Below, piece by piece: positions 22,751 to 33,070 of a DNA stretch of 64,000 nt; position 1 is the first letter of the stretch, and each line of letters begins with the position of its first letter. The notes under the pieces are model-generated. The model made no database searches and was not told the DNA's origin. It saw nothing but the letters and a program-made list of their open reading frames with translations. Origin of the DNA: AP-15 sp963774345 (lineage in GTDB: Bacteria; Pseudomonadota; Alphaproteobacteria; ATCC43930; CGMCC-115725); assembly GCA_963774345.1 (NCBI GenBank), contig CAVZFB010000027.1, forward strand, positions 248,001 through 312,000. The letters run 5' to 3'. Position numbers and translations under genes: made by a program.

Positions 22751-22828
22751 TGGGGCGAGTGATCGGATTTGAACCGACGACATCCAGATCCACAATCTGG
22801 CGCTCTAACCAACTGAGCTACACCCGCC
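22751..22828 (-). tRNA. tRNA-His (anticodon GTG)
   Basis: Cloverleaf with encoded CCA. The anticodon loop is TTGTGGA. The acceptor is GCGGGTG, with an extra 5' G at -1 opposite C73, the identity element of tRNA-His. Confidence 0.95.
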
Positions 22829-22917
22829 GCGGGGGTGGAGGTAGAGGTTCGTGCCCATAGCGTCAAGCGGGGTAGGGCGGGCTTCCCGGCGCCAGCCGGG
22901 AAGCCCACATTTGGGCG

Positions 22918-24423
22918 ATGATAATATCCTCCGAGGGCTGGCGGCGGCGTGCGCTGTTGACGGCGCAGCAGATGGGCGAGGCGGACCGCGCGACGATCGC
23001 CAGCGGAGTCTCCGGCATCGCGTTGATGGAGAAGGCAGGAGAGGCGGTCGCCGACGCAGTCTCGCGGCGCTGGCCGCCGCGACAGGTCGTGGTGCTGTGC
23101 GGGCCCGGCAACAATGGCGGCGACGGCTTTGTCGCCGCTCGGATTCTGGCCGGGCGCGGCTGGAAGGTGCGGGTGGCGCTGCTGGGCGATAGGGCCGCAC
23201 TGCGCGGCGACGCCGCGGAAGCGGCGGCCCGGTGGCCTGGTAAAGTCGAACGGCTGGCTCCCGAGGCGCTCGACGATGCCGTCTTGGCGATCGATGCGAT
23301 CTTCGGCGCGGGGCTAGCCCGTTCGATCGAGGGTGTGGCGAAGGACGTCATCACGGGCCTGAGTGCGCGCGGGCTACCGGTTGTGGCGGTCGACGTCCCG
23401 AGCGGCATCGACGGCGTCAGCGGGGAGATCCGCGGGGCCGCGTCGCGGGCGGCGGTGACGGTCACATTTTTCCGCAAAAAGCCGGGCCATCTGCTGCTGC
23501 CGGGGCGCATCTGGTGCGGCGAGACGGTGCTGGCACAGATCGGCATTCCCGACGCGGTGCTCGATCATATCGCGCCCGACACCGCCGAGAACGACCCCGG
23601 CTGGTGGCTCGCGGAGCTTCCTCACCCCGGCCCTGACAGCCACAAATATACCCGCGGCCACGCGCTGGTGGCCGGCGGGTCGGTGATGACGGGGGCGGCG
23701 CGCCTGGCATCCCGCAGCGCGGCTCGGCTCGGCGCCGGGCTCGTCACCGTCGCCGCTCCAGAAGCCGCATTCCCGATCTACGCTGCGGCGCTGACCGGGA
23801 TCATCGTCCATCCTGTCGCCGGGCTCGACGATTTTAGGGCGTTGCTCGCGGACAAGAGACGAAACGCCGCGTTGATCGGCCCGGGCGCAGGAGTCGGCGC
23901 CGAGACCCGCGACAAGGTCTTGGCGATCCTCGAGGCCGGCAAGCGGGCGGTGCTCGATGCTGATGCGCTGACCTCGTTCGCCGCCGACCCGCAGGCCTTA
24001 TTAGCGACGATCCGTTCGCCGGTGGTGATGACGCCGCATGACGGCGAATTTGCACGCCTGTTCGACACGAGCGGAAGCAAGCTCGAGCGGGCGCGGCGCG
24101 CGGCGCGGCAGAGCGGCGCGGTCGTCGTGCTGAAAGGCGCCGACACGGTGATCGCCGCGCCCGACGGTCGGGCTGCGATCAACGCCAACGCGCCCCCCGA
24201 GCTGGCGACGGCGGGCAGCGGTGATGTTCTCGCCGGAATGGTGCTTGGGCTCCTGGCGCAAGGCGTGGAGCCGTTCGCCGCGGCCGCGGCGGCGGTGTGG
24301 TTGCACGGCGACGCCGCCGACCGAATCGGTGCAGGGCTTGTCGCCGAAGACCTCGTCGAGGGACTGGCGCCGGCGTTGCGCGGTGTGGCGCACGAGCGCA
24401 CGGCCGGTGCGCTTCGGTGTTGA
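22918..24423 (+). CDS. nnrD: Bifunctional NAD(P)HX epimerase / ADP-dependent NAD(P)HX dehydratase
   Basis: 501 residues. The N-terminal YjeF_N epimerase domain (VVVLCGPGNNGGDGFVAARI; VDVPSGIDG) is fused to a C-terminal ribokinase-like dehydratase domain (SHKYTRGHALVAGG; MTPHDGEFARLF; the nucleotide-binding GSGDVLAGM). Together they repair hydrated NADH and NADPH. The fused form is standard in bacteria. It precedes the malonyl-CoA decarboxylase gene by 55 bases. Confidence 0.95.
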   Translation: MIISSEGWRRRALLTAQQMGEADRATIASGVSGIALMEKAGEAVADAVSRRWPPRQVVVLCGPGNNGGDGFVAARILAGRGWKVRVALLGDRAALRGDAAEAAARWPGKVERLAPEALDDAVLAIDAIFGAGLARSIEGVAKDVITGLSARGLPVVAVDVPSGIDGVSGEIRGAASRAAVTVTFFRKKPGHLLLPGRIWCGETVLAQIGIPDAVLDHIAPDTAENDPGWWLAELPHPGPDSHKYTRGHALVAGGSVMTGAARLASRSAARLGAGLVTVAAPEAAFPIYAAALTGIIVHPVAGLDDFRALLADKRRNAALIGPGAGVGAETRDKVLAILEAGKRAVLDADALTSFAADPQALLATIRSPVVMTPHDGEFARLFDTSGSKLERARRAARQSGAVVVLKGADTVIAAPDGRAAINANAPPELATAGSGDVLAGMVLGLLAQGVEPFAAAAAAVWLHGDAADRIGAGLVAEDLVEGLAPALRGVAHERTAGALRC

Positions 24424-24478
24424 CGGCCGCTGATTCGGCGCGTCTCTGTCTGGCTCCGCCACAGTCGCTATAGCCTCC

Positions 24479-25912
24479 ATGAACGATCGCGCTCCGGCCG
24501 GTTTCTTCGAGGGCGTCTTCGACCGGACCTTGACTAATCTGCGCAGCGCGTGGCGCGACATCGCCCTGTCGGCGCGCGGCGTGTTGAGCCGCACGCCGCG
24601 GCCCGAGCTTTCCGGCGACGATATTCGCCGGTTGCACGAACAGATGCTCAGCTGCCTCGATGGGCGTGGCGGCGAGGTTACGGCACGGGCGCGGGCAGCC
24701 GACCTAGGCCGGACTTATCTATCGCTGGATGCGAATGGGCGCGAGCGGTTTCTCCGTCTGCTCGCCGGGGAATTCGACGTCGATCGCGGAGAAATCGACC
24801 GCTGCTGCGCGGTATTGGCCAAGGCCGGCGGCCCGTTCGAGCGCGCCGCCGCCGAGCGCGATCTGCGCAATGCGCTGGAACCGCCGCGCATCACTCTGCT
24901 GCGCCAATTCAACGCACTGCCCGAGGGGGTCAAGTTCCTGGTCGACCGCCGCGCCGAGCTGCTGGATCTAGGGCAGCACGATCCCATTCTCCACGGGCTG
25001 GAAGAAGATCTGAAGCGGTTGCTCGCCAATTGGTTCGACATCGGCTTTCTCGAATTGAAGCGGATCGGCTGGGAAGCTCCGGCGGCATTGCTCGAAAAGC
25101 TGATGGCGTACGAGGCGGTTCACGAGATCCGCAGCTGGACCGACCTAAAGAACCGGCTCGAGGCCGACCGCCGCTGCTTCGCCTTTTTTCACCCTCGTAT
25201 GCCCGACGAGCCGCTGATATTTGTCGAGGTGGCGCTGGTCGCGGGCATGGCGGGCGATGTCAACTCGTTGCTCGACGAGGCCGCCCCGATCGGGGATCCG
25301 CAGGCTGCCGACACCGCGATCTTCTATTCGATCTCGAACTGTCAGCACGGTCTCGCCGGGATCAGCTTTGGCGATTTTCTGATCAAGCGCGTAGTGGACG
25401 CCTTGGCGAGAGACCTGCCCCGCCTGAAGGTGTTCGCAACCTTGTCGCCAGTGCCGGGGTTCCGCGCTTGGCTCGATCGGCAGCAACAGGCCACCCCAGG
25501 CGGCTTATTGCTGCCGCCCGAGCGCAGTGTGATCGAAGGCCTCGGCGAAGGGGTCGTCGAACGAGATGTTCCAACGTTGCTGGACAGCCCGGATTGGCAT
25601 GCCGAGCCGCAGCTTGCCGGGGCGTTGCGTGACCCGCTGCTGCGCCTTTGCGCACGCTATCTGCTACGCGAGCGCACCGTGGCCGGCAGGGCGCTCGACC
25701 CGGTGGCTCATTTTCACCTCAGTAACGGGGCCCGGATCGAGCGCCTGAATTGGCTGGGCGACGTCTCGGCGAAGGGCCTGCAACAATCCGCTGGAATTAT
25801 GGTCAACTACGTATACCGGCTCGGTGATATCGAGGCCAACCACGAGGCCTATCGCGGCGAGGGGCGGGTCGCCGCGTCGTCGGCGTTGCGCGGTCTCGCG
25901 CGGGCCGGCTGA
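24479..25912 (+). CDS. Malonyl-CoA decarboxylase
   Basis: 477 residues. It converts malonyl-CoA to acetyl-CoA and CO2. An N-terminal helical domain is followed by the catalytic domain, with the conserved SNCQHGLAGISFG, the Ser of TLSPVPGFRAW and the His of VAHFHLSNGARIERLNW matching the catalytic Ser/His of the family. The length fits bacterial MCD. No malonate transport or matB synthetase gene is adjacent, so a role in controlling malonyl-CoA levels rather than malonate use is possible. Confidence 0.93.
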   Translation: MNDRAPAGFFEGVFDRTLTNLRSAWRDIALSARGVLSRTPRPELSGDDIRRLHEQMLSCLDGRGGEVTARARAADLGRTYLSLDANGRERFLRLLAGEFDVDRGEIDRCCAVLAKAGGPFERAAAERDLRNALEPPRITLLRQFNALPEGVKFLVDRRAELLDLGQHDPILHGLEEDLKRLLANWFDIGFLELKRIGWEAPAALLEKLMAYEAVHEIRSWTDLKNRLEADRRCFAFFHPRMPDEPLIFVEVALVAGMAGDVNSLLDEAAPIGDPQAADTAIFYSISNCQHGLAGISFGDFLIKRVVDALARDLPRLKVFATLSPVPGFRAWLDRQQQATPGGLLLPPERSVIEGLGEGVVERDVPTLLDSPDWHAEPQLAGALRDPLLRLCARYLLRERTVAGRALDPVAHFHLSNGARIERLNWLGDVSAKGLQQSAGIMVNYVYRLGDIEANHEAYRGEGRVAASSALRGLARAG

Positions 25913-26096
25913 TCCCTCTCGCTGCGGGACCCGGTGGTGCGGATGCTTGGAGTACCTTGATCGGAGGCTATTGTCCGACCAAGTCAGTGGGTCACTCGAT
26001 GCTGCAGCGCATGCGGCCTGTCTAGGTAACCGGGGACGTCTATGTTAGGAATCCGCCTCAGCCGGGCCGGATTGGCCGCTCCGGTCGATTGCTGCG

Positions 26097-26181
26097 GCGG
26101 GCGTGGCGGAACTGGCAGACGCACTGGATTTAGGTTCCAGCGATGGAAATCGTGGGGGTTCAAATCCCCCCGCCCGCACCA
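26097..26181 (+). tRNA. tRNA-Leu (anticodon TAG)
   Basis: 85 bases with acceptor GCGGGCG/CGCCCGC, discriminator A and encoded CCA. The anticodon loop is ATTTAGG, and a long variable arm is present as expected for a class II tRNA. Confidence 0.95.
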
Positions 26182-26333
26182 GGGTGCGCGAAGATCATTA
26201 TCGAGAGGCTGTTGCCGATGAAGGGCTTGTTGTCGATCGCACGAAGCCGCCTATGGGCGGCTCGCGAGGCGGGATGCCGGATCCAGTGGCGGGCCTCGCC
26301 CGGCGATAACGGCAGGACTGCGGGCCTCGTCTC

Positions 26334-27854
26334 ATGCAGGTGACCGAAACCAGCGCCGAAGGGCTCAAGCGTGAGTTCCGGATTGTGGTTCCCGCGGACG
26401 AACTCGAGGACAAAGTCGTCAGCCGCCTCGACGAGCTCGGGCGCACCATCCGTCTGCCGGGCTTCCGCCCCGGCAAGGTCCCGATGCAGATTCTGCGCCG
26501 TCGTTATGGCCCCTCAGTTCTTGGCGAGGTGGTGGAGAGCACGGTCCAAGGCAGCTCGGAGGACACGATCCGCGAGCACAATTTGCGGCCGGCGCTGCCG
26601 CCCAAGGTCGACATCGTGTCGTTCAGCGAGGGCGCCGACCTCGAATACAAGATGCTGGTCGAGATCCTCCCCGAAATTCCGGAGCCGAACTTTGCCGATC
26701 TGGGCATCGAGCGGCTGATCGTCGAGGTGCCCGAAGAGAGCGTCGACGCCGCGATCGCGCGGATCGCCGACCAGCAGCGCAAATCCGAGCCGGTCGAGCG
26801 GCCGGCCCAAAGCGGCGATATCATCGTCGTCGATGTCCAGGGGCGGGTAGGCGACCGTGAAATTCCAGGCGCCAGCGGCAAGGACCGCCAGATTATGCTC
26901 GGTTCCGGCAGCTTCATCCCCGGTTTCGAAGAACAGCTGATCGGGGCGGCGGCCGGCGAGCATCGCACGGTTCACGTGACGTTTCCCGAGGATTATGCGG
27001 CCAGCGAGCTTGCCGGCCAGGAGGCCGAGTTCACGGTTGAAGTGAAGGAGGTGCGCGAGCGCGCGCCGGTCGCAATCGACGACGAGCTCGGCAAAGCGGT
27101 TGGGCTCGAAAGCCTCGCCGAGTTGCGCCAGGAGGTGCAGCAGCAGATGGAGCGTGATTACGCAGTGGCCTCGCGTCTGCGTCTGAAACGGGCATTGCTC
27201 GACAAGCTCGCAGAGCGATACGATTTTGCAGTCCCGCCCGGCATGGTAGAACTCGAGTTCAATAATATCTGGGCGCAGCACCAAGCCGAGCAGGAGCGCC
27301 AAGGCGGGCGCGACGGGGAAACTGAGGCCGGGGCCGCGCCGGTCAGCGGCGGGGCGACGACGGGAGCCGCCGAGGCGCCGGCAACAGCCGCTCCGAGTTC
27401 GGAGGGCGAGCCCGCGGCCGGTGCAGAAGCGGCGCCCGACGCCGAGGCCGAAGTTGTCGCCGAGGGCAGCGAGGAGAGCCTCAGGAGCGAATACAGCAAG
27501 ATTGCCGAGCGCCGGGTGCGGCTTGGCCTGTTGCTCGCCGAGGTCGGTCGCAGCAACAATATCACCGTGACCCAGGAGGAGATCAATCAGGCGATCACCC
27601 GCGAGGTCCGCCGGCATCCCGGCTACGAGCGCCAGGCTCTGGAGTTCTACCGCCAGAACCCGGAGGCCGTGGCCAATTTGCGCGCCCCGATCTTCGAGGA
27701 TAAAGTCGTCGACTTTATCGTCGAGCTGGGCAAGGTCGACGAACGTCGGGTGACCCCGCAGGAGTTGCTGGCGCTGCCGGATCCCGACGCTGAGACGGCT
27801 GTCTCTGCCGGCTCGCCGGCCGGCGCATCGCCGGAGAGCGCGGACCCAAGCTGA
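26334..27854 (+). CDS. tig: Trigger factor chaperone (peptidyl-prolyl isomerase)
   Basis: 506 residues. The ribosome-binding domain has the GFRPGKVP signature (LPGFRPGKVPMQ), then an FKBP-type isomerase domain (SGDIIVVDVQGRV... IPGFEEQLIGAAAGE) and a helical C-terminal chaperone domain. It meets nascent chains at the ribosome exit. The C-terminal domain is interrupted by a low-complexity Ala/Glu/Gly stretch (about 322-382), longer than usual for the family. It heads the tig-clpP-clpX-lon cluster. Confidence 0.96.
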   Translation: MQVTETSAEGLKREFRIVVPADELEDKVVSRLDELGRTIRLPGFRPGKVPMQILRRRYGPSVLGEVVESTVQGSSEDTIREHNLRPALPPKVDIVSFSEGADLEYKMLVEILPEIPEPNFADLGIERLIVEVPEESVDAAIARIADQQRKSEPVERPAQSGDIIVVDVQGRVGDREIPGASGKDRQIMLGSGSFIPGFEEQLIGAAAGEHRTVHVTFPEDYAASELAGQEAEFTVEVKEVRERAPVAIDDELGKAVGLESLAELRQEVQQQMERDYAVASRLRLKRALLDKLAERYDFAVPPGMVELEFNNIWAQHQAEQERQGGRDGETEAGAAPVSGGATTGAAEAPATAAPSSEGEPAAGAEAAPDAEAEVVAEGSEESLRSEYSKIAERRVRLGLLLAEVGRSNNITVTQEEINQAITREVRRHPGYERQALEFYRQNPEAVANLRAPIFEDKVVDFIVELGKVDERRVTPQELLALPDPDAETAVSAGSPAGASPESADPS

Positions 27855-27899
27855 TCAACCCTATGCGCCGCCGGTGCGGCGTTGCCGAGGAGACCGCAA

Positions 27900-28541
27900 A
27901 TGTCGGACTATTTCGAACAACACATGAATAACCTGGTGCCGATGGTCGTCGAGCAGACCAACCGCGGCGAGCGCGCCTACGACATCTATTCGCGCTTGCT
28001 CAAGGAGCGCATCATTTTCCTCGTCGGGCCGATCCACGACGCCGTATCCAGTCTGATCTGCGCCCAACTATTGTTCTTGGAGGCGGAAAACCCGAACAAG
28101 GACATCAATTTCTACATCAACTCGCCGGGTGGGGTGGTCACCTCCAGCTTGGCGATCTACGACACCATGCAGTACATCCGCGCGCCGGTTGCCACGGTGT
28201 GCATCGGTCAGGCCGCGTCGGCGGGTTCGCTGCTGCTGGCCGCCGGCGCCCCCGGTAAGCGCTTTTCGCTACCGAACTCACGGATCATGATCCATCAGCC
28301 CTCGGGCGGGGTCCAGGGCCAGGCGACCGATATCGAGATTCAGGCGCGCGAAATCCTGGCGCTGCGCGCGCGGCTCAACGAGATCTACGTCAAGCATACC
28401 GGCCAGCCGCTCGAAGCGATCCAGACCGCCCTCGAGCGCGACAAATTCCTGTCTCCACTCGAAGCCAGGGAGTTTGGCCTGATCGACGAAGTCGTCGAAA
28501 ACCGTCCCGGCCGGGACGAGTTGGAAAAAGGGTTCAAATAA
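27900..28541 (+). CDS. clpP: ATP-dependent Clp protease proteolytic subunit
   Basis: 213 residues. The catalytic Ser lies in GQAASAGSLLL, His in MIHQPSGG and Asp in the region after the YVKHTGQ helix. The protein forms the barrel that degrades substrates fed by ClpX. GAGGAGA precedes ATG 27900; an upstream in-frame ATG at 27882 lacks a ribosome site. It lies 45 bases after tig and 212 bases before clpX. Confidence 0.97.
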   Translation: MSDYFEQHMNNLVPMVVEQTNRGERAYDIYSRLLKERIIFLVGPIHDAVSSLICAQLLFLEAENPNKDINFYINSPGGVVTSSLAIYDTMQYIRAPVATVCIGQAASAGSLLLAAGAPGKRFSLPNSRIMIHQPSGGVQGQATDIEIQAREILALRARLNEIYVKHTGQPLEAIQTALERDKFLSPLEAREFGLIDEVVENRPGRDELEKGFK

Positions 28542-28753
28542 CACAGGGCCCGCGCCAGCCAGGGCAACGCGCAACCGGACGATCATGATTAAGTAGTTGT
28601 TGATCAGCGGCGAGCACATATACTCGGTCCAGGAATGGGCGTCGCGGGGGCGTCCGGACCGCGAGGCACGAGCGGTCTGCACCGTGCAGCCCGGTCGCCA
28701 AGCTGGGGAAGAAGAGGCTGGAGAGGCCGGTTCCGGCCGATGACGGAGTGGCG

Positions 28754-30019
28754 ATGACCAAATCCAGCGGCAGCGACTCGAAGAACACGCTTTACTGCTC
28801 CTTTTGCGGCAAGAGCCAGCACGAGGTCAGGAAGCTGATCGCCGGACCGACCGTGTTCATCTGCGACGAATGCGTCGAGCTGTGCATGGACATCATCCGC
28901 GAGGAGCACAAGACGACGCTCGTCAAGTCGCGCGACGGAGTGCCCGGACCGCGCGACATTTGCAAGGTTCTCGATGATTATGTGATCGGCCAGGACCACG
29001 CCAAACGAGTGCTGTCGGTCGCCGTGCACAATCATTACAAGCGGCTCGCGCACGGCGCCAAGGCCAATGATGTGGAGTTGGCGAAATCGAACATCCTGCT
29101 GGTCGGGCCGACCGGTTCGGGCAAGACCTTGCTTGCCCAGACCCTGGCGCGGATCATCGACGTGCCATTCACGATGGCCGACGCCACAACTCTGACCGAA
29201 GCCGGTTATGTCGGCGAGGACGTCGAAAACATCATCCTGAAGCTGCTGCAGGCTGCCGATTACAACGTCGAGCGCGCGCAGCGCGGGATTGTCTACATCG
29301 ACGAGGTCGATAAGATCTCGCGCAAATCCGACAATCCCTCGATCACTCGCGACGTCTCTGGCGAGGGGGTGCAGCAGGCGCTGCTCAAGATCATGGAAGG
29401 AACGATCGCCTCGGTGCCACCGCAGGGTGGGCGCAAGCATCCGCAGCAGGAATTCCTTCAGGTCGACACCACCAACATCCTGTTTGTGTGCGGCGGGGCA
29501 TTTTCCGGGCTGGAGAAGCTGATCGCGCAGCGGCGCCAGGGCACCTCGATCGGGTTTGGCGCCGAAGTGCGGGGTCCGGACGAACGTAAAACCGGCGAAA
29601 TCCTCCGAGACCTGGAGCCCGAGGACCTGCTGAAATTCGGCCTGATTCCCGAATTCGTCGGCAGACTGCCGGTGGTGGCGACCTTGGACGATCTCGACGA
29701 GGGGACGCTAGTCGACATTCTGACAAAGCCGAAGAACGCGCTGGTCAAGCAATATCAGCGGCTATTCGAGATGGAGGACGTGAGGCTCGAGCTCAACGAA
29801 GAAGCGCTGAAGGCGATCGCCCGCAAGGCGATCCTGCGCAAGACCGGGGCCCGCGGCCTACGCTCGATCATGGAATCGATTCTGCTCGAATCGATGTTCG
29901 ACCTGCCCAGTCTCGTTGGTGTCAGCGAGATCGTCATCAATCGCGAGGTCGTCGAGGGGCGGACCAAGCCGCTCCACATCTACTCCGATCGGCGCGGTGA
30001 TGTCGGCACCGGCGACTGA
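28754..30019 (+). CDS. clpX: ATP-dependent Clp protease ATP-binding subunit ClpX
   Basis: 421 residues. An N-terminal C4 zinc finger (YCSFCGKSQHE... FICDECVELC) recruits substrates and adaptors. The AAA+ core has Walker A GPTGSGKT, Walker B VYIDEVDKI, and the IGF loop (SIGFGAEVRG) that docks on ClpP. ATG 28754 has GGAG at 6 bases; GTG 28748 is the alternative. Confidence 0.98.
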   Translation: MTKSSGSDSKNTLYCSFCGKSQHEVRKLIAGPTVFICDECVELCMDIIREEHKTTLVKSRDGVPGPRDICKVLDDYVIGQDHAKRVLSVAVHNHYKRLAHGAKANDVELAKSNILLVGPTGSGKTLLAQTLARIIDVPFTMADATTLTEAGYVGEDVENIILKLLQAADYNVERAQRGIVYIDEVDKISRKSDNPSITRDVSGEGVQQALLKIMEGTIASVPPQGGRKHPQQEFLQVDTTNILFVCGGAFSGLEKLIAQRRQGTSIGFGAEVRGPDERKTGEILRDLEPEDLLKFGLIPEFVGRLPVVATLDDLDEGTLVDILTKPKNALVKQYQRLFEMEDVRLELNEEALKAIARKAILRKTGARGLRSIMESILLESMFDLPSLVGVSEIVINREVVEGRTKPLHIYSDRRGDVGTGD

Positions 30020-30151
30020 TCTATGCAGGGGTGCGGCCGGCTGCGACGGCAGCCGACTTGACTGCCGGCGAAACCGGGCCAACCTAAAGATGGCATGCCT
30101 GTTCTCCGCCGCCCGGCTCGTCCCGGGACGGCGCCATCAAAAAGAGGGCTT

Positions 30152-32557
30152 ATGTTAGAACTCGTGCGCGGCGCGCTTTATCCCGTCCTGCCCCTCCGCG
30201 ACATCGTCGTCTTCCCGCACATGATCGTGCCGCTGTTTGTCGGGCGCGAAAAATCGGTGCGGGCGCTCGAGGATGTGATGAAGGATGACAAGCAGATCCT
30301 GCTCGTCACCCAGAAGAACGCGGCGCAGGACGATCCCGAAACCGCCGACATCTATACGGTCGGCACCGTCGGCACGGTCCTTCAGTTGTTGAAGCTGCCG
30401 GACGGCACGGTAAAGGTGCTGGTCGAGGGGGCTCGGCGCGCCCGGATATCGCGCTTTGCCGAGAACGAGGCATTTTTCCAGGCTTATGCCGATCCGATCG
30501 TCGAGAAGGCGGGCGAGCCGCAGGAGACGGCGGCGCTGGCGCGCACCGTGGTGTCGCAGTTCGAGCAGTACATCAAGCTCAATAAGAAGATCCCGCCTGA
30601 GGTGCTGGTCTCGATCAACCAGATCGACGACTCGGCCAAGCTTGCCGACACCGTCGCCTCCCATCTGAGCTTGAAGATTCCGGAGAAGCAGGAACTGCTC
30701 GAAACCGAAGCGGTTTCTGAGCGGCTCGAAAAGGTATTCGGCTATATGGAGGGCGAGATCGGCGTCCTCCAGGTCGAAAAACGGATCCGTAATCGCGTCA
30801 AGCGCCAAATGGAGAAGACGCAGCGCGAATACTACCTAAACGAGCAGATGAAGGCGATCCAGAAGGAGCTCGGCGAGGGTGAGGATGGCCGCGACGAGAT
30901 GGCCGAGCTCGAAGAGAGGATCAACAAGACGGCCTTCTCCAAGGAGGCCCGCGACAAGGCGGCAGCCGAACTCAAGAAGCTCAAGAGCATGAGCCCGATG
31001 TCGGCTGAGGCGACCGTGGTGCGCAACTATCTCGACTGGCTGTTGTCGGTGCCGTGGCACAGCCGCACCAAGATCAAGCGCGACATCAAGGCCGCCGAAA
31101 AGGTGCTCAACGCCGACCATTTCGGGCTGGAAAAGGTCAAAGAGCGCATCCTCGAATATCTCGCCGTCCAGCAGCGCATCAAGAAGATGAAGGGCCCGAT
31201 CCTGTGCCTAGTCGGCGCACCCGGTGTCGGCAAAACCTCGCTCGGCAAGTCGGTCGCGCGCGCCACCGGACGCAACTTCGTGCGCATGTCGCTGGGCGGA
31301 GTGCGTGACGAAGCCGAGATTCGCGGCCACCGGCGGACCTATATCGGCTCGATGCCGGGCAAGATCCTGCAAGGGATGAAGAAGGCCAAGTCGTCGAACC
31401 CGCTCTTCCTGCTCGACGAGGTCGACAAGCTCGGCGCGGATTGGCGCGGCGACCCTTCCTCGGCTTTGCTCGAAGTGCTCGATCCGGAGCAGAACGGAGC
31501 GTTCAACGATCACTATCTCGAAGTCGACTACGACCTGTCGGACGTCATGTTCGTCACGACCGCAAACACCTTGCGCATCCCGCAGCCGCTTATGGACCGG
31601 ATGGAGATCATCCGAATCCCCGGCTATACCGAGGATGAGAAGGTCGAGATTGCTCGCCGCCACCTGATCCCCAAGCAGATGACCGCACACGGCATCCGCA
31701 AGACCGAGTGGAGCATCAGCGAAGACGCGATCCGGGATCTCATTCGCCACTTCACTCGCGAAGCCGGAGTACGCAATCTCGAGCGCGAGATCGCCAATCT
31801 CACCCGAAAGGCGATCAAAGACATTCTGATGAAGAAGACCGAGCGGGTCGCCGTGACGCGCCGTAACCTGGAGAAATACGCCGGGGTGCGTCGGTTCCGG
31901 TTCGGCGAGGTCGAGGGCGAGGATCTGGTTGGGATCACGACGGGGCTCGCCTGGACCGAAGTGGGCGGCGAGTTGTTGACGATCGAGGCGGTGACCTTGC
32001 CTGGCAAGGGTCGGGTTACGGCAACGGGCAAGCTGGGCGACGTAATGAAGGAATTGGTTCAAGCGGCCGAAAGCTTCGTCAAGTCGCGCAGCCACGCCTT
32101 TGGCATCAGGCCCTCGGTGTTCGAAAAGCGCGACATCCACGTGCATGTGCCGGAGGGTGCGACGCCCAAGGACGGCCCATCAGCCGGCGTCGCGATGGTG
32201 ACCTCGATCGTCTCGGTGCTGACCGGTATTCCGGTGAAGAGCGACATCGCAATGACCGGCGAGATCACTCTGCGCGGCCGGGTGCTTCCGATCGGCGGCC
32301 TCAAGGAGAAGTTGCTGGCGGCGCTGCGCGGTGGGCTAAAGACCGTGTTGATCCCGCAAGACAACGAGAAGGATCTCGCCGAGATACCAGATAACGTTAA
32401 GCGCGGATTGAAGATCATCCCGGTTAGGACGGTGGATGAGTTGCTCGGCAACGCGCTTGCGGCGCCGCTGACGCCGGTGGCTTGGTCCGAAGACGGGGAG
32501 CCACCTCCGGTAATTCCCGGATCGGGCGAGGAGCGCTCCGGGCTTGTAACTCATTGA
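30152..32557 (+). CDS. lon: ATP-dependent protease La
   Basis: 801 residues. The N-terminal LAN domain (YPVLPLRDIVVFPHMIVPLF) leads to an AAA+ domain with Walker A GAPGVGKTS and a protease domain with the Ser of PKDGPSAGVAM and the Lys of IGGLKEKLLAA forming the Ser-Lys dyad. It degrades damaged and regulatory proteins. GAGGG precedes ATG 30152. Position after clpX and before hupB is the conserved alphaproteobacterial order. Confidence 0.98.
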   Translation: MLELVRGALYPVLPLRDIVVFPHMIVPLFVGREKSVRALEDVMKDDKQILLVTQKNAAQDDPETADIYTVGTVGTVLQLLKLPDGTVKVLVEGARRARISRFAENEAFFQAYADPIVEKAGEPQETAALARTVVSQFEQYIKLNKKIPPEVLVSINQIDDSAKLADTVASHLSLKIPEKQELLETEAVSERLEKVFGYMEGEIGVLQVEKRIRNRVKRQMEKTQREYYLNEQMKAIQKELGEGEDGRDEMAELEERINKTAFSKEARDKAAAELKKLKSMSPMSAEATVVRNYLDWLLSVPWHSRTKIKRDIKAAEKVLNADHFGLEKVKERILEYLAVQQRIKKMKGPILCLVGAPGVGKTSLGKSVARATGRNFVRMSLGGVRDEAEIRGHRRTYIGSMPGKILQGMKKAKSSNPLFLLDEVDKLGADWRGDPSSALLEVLDPEQNGAFNDHYLEVDYDLSDVMFVTTANTLRIPQPLMDRMEIIRIPGYTEDEKVEIARRHLIPKQMTAHGIRKTEWSISEDAIRDLIRHFTREAGVRNLEREIANLTRKAIKDILMKKTERVAVTRRNLEKYAGVRRFRFGEVEGEDLVGITTGLAWTEVGGELLTIEAVTLPGKGRVTATGKLGDVMKELVQAAESFVKSRSHAFGIRPSVFEKRDIHVHVPEGATPKDGPSAGVAMVTSIVSVLTGIPVKSDIAMTGEITLRGRVLPIGGLKEKLLAALRGGLKTVLIPQDNEKDLAEIPDNVKRGLKIIPVRTVDELLGNALAAPLTPVAWSEDGEPPPVIPGSGEERSGLVTH

Positions 32558-32741
32558 TTGAATCGTTCGACCGCGCTCCAGCATGCGCCGGACTGCATTC
32601 ACGATACCGCGAATGTGGTGTAATGCGTACGAAACGCTTCGATTTTTGCTTCTTGAGAGCGGTTGACCGATGACCGGCTGCGTTCTAAACTCCTCGGCGA
32701 ATAATCCAGGGATCTCGCACACTCGCGCAGGGGGGTAGCCC

Positions 32742-33014
32742 GTGAACAGGAATGAGCTTGTCGACACCGTCGCCAGCAAGTCGGAATTGAGAAAGTCGGA
32801 GGCGAGTCGGGCTGTCGACGCTGTGTTCGACGCGATCGTCGAGGCCTTGAAAGGGGGCGATGAAGTTCGCCTCGTCGGGTTCGGTACGTTTACTGTCGCG
32901 GCGAGGGCGGCTTCTGAAGGGCGCAATCCGCGGACCGGAGAGAAGATCAAGATTGCCGCGTCGAAGCAGCCCAAGTTCAAGCCAGGCAAGGGATTGCGCG
33001 ACTCGTTGAATTGA
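32742..33014 (+). CDS. hupB: DNA-binding protein HU
   Basis: 90 residues with the HU/IHF pattern: MNRNELVDTVASKSELRKSE, the VGFGTF turn and the DNA-gripping arm GRNPRTGEKIKI. It compacts and bends DNA without strong sequence preference. The start is GTG. It is 184 bases after lon, a spacer with no other gene, and is followed by tRNA-Val. Confidence 0.96.
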   Translation: MNRNELVDTVASKSELRKSEASRAVDAVFDAIVEALKGGDEVRLVGFGTFTVAARAASEGRNPRTGEKIKIAASKQPKFKPGKGLRDSLN

Positions 33015-33070
33015 CGCTGGGGTATTGGTGTCGTGAACCCGCCCCAAGCCGGGCGCGAGGTCGCGCGGAA

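Noticed and set aside
30056..30090. CTTGACT followed by AACCTAAAG before lon, a possible heat-shock promoter
   Set aside because: The -35 half is good but the spacing and -10 half do not fit RpoH or sigma-70 patterns.
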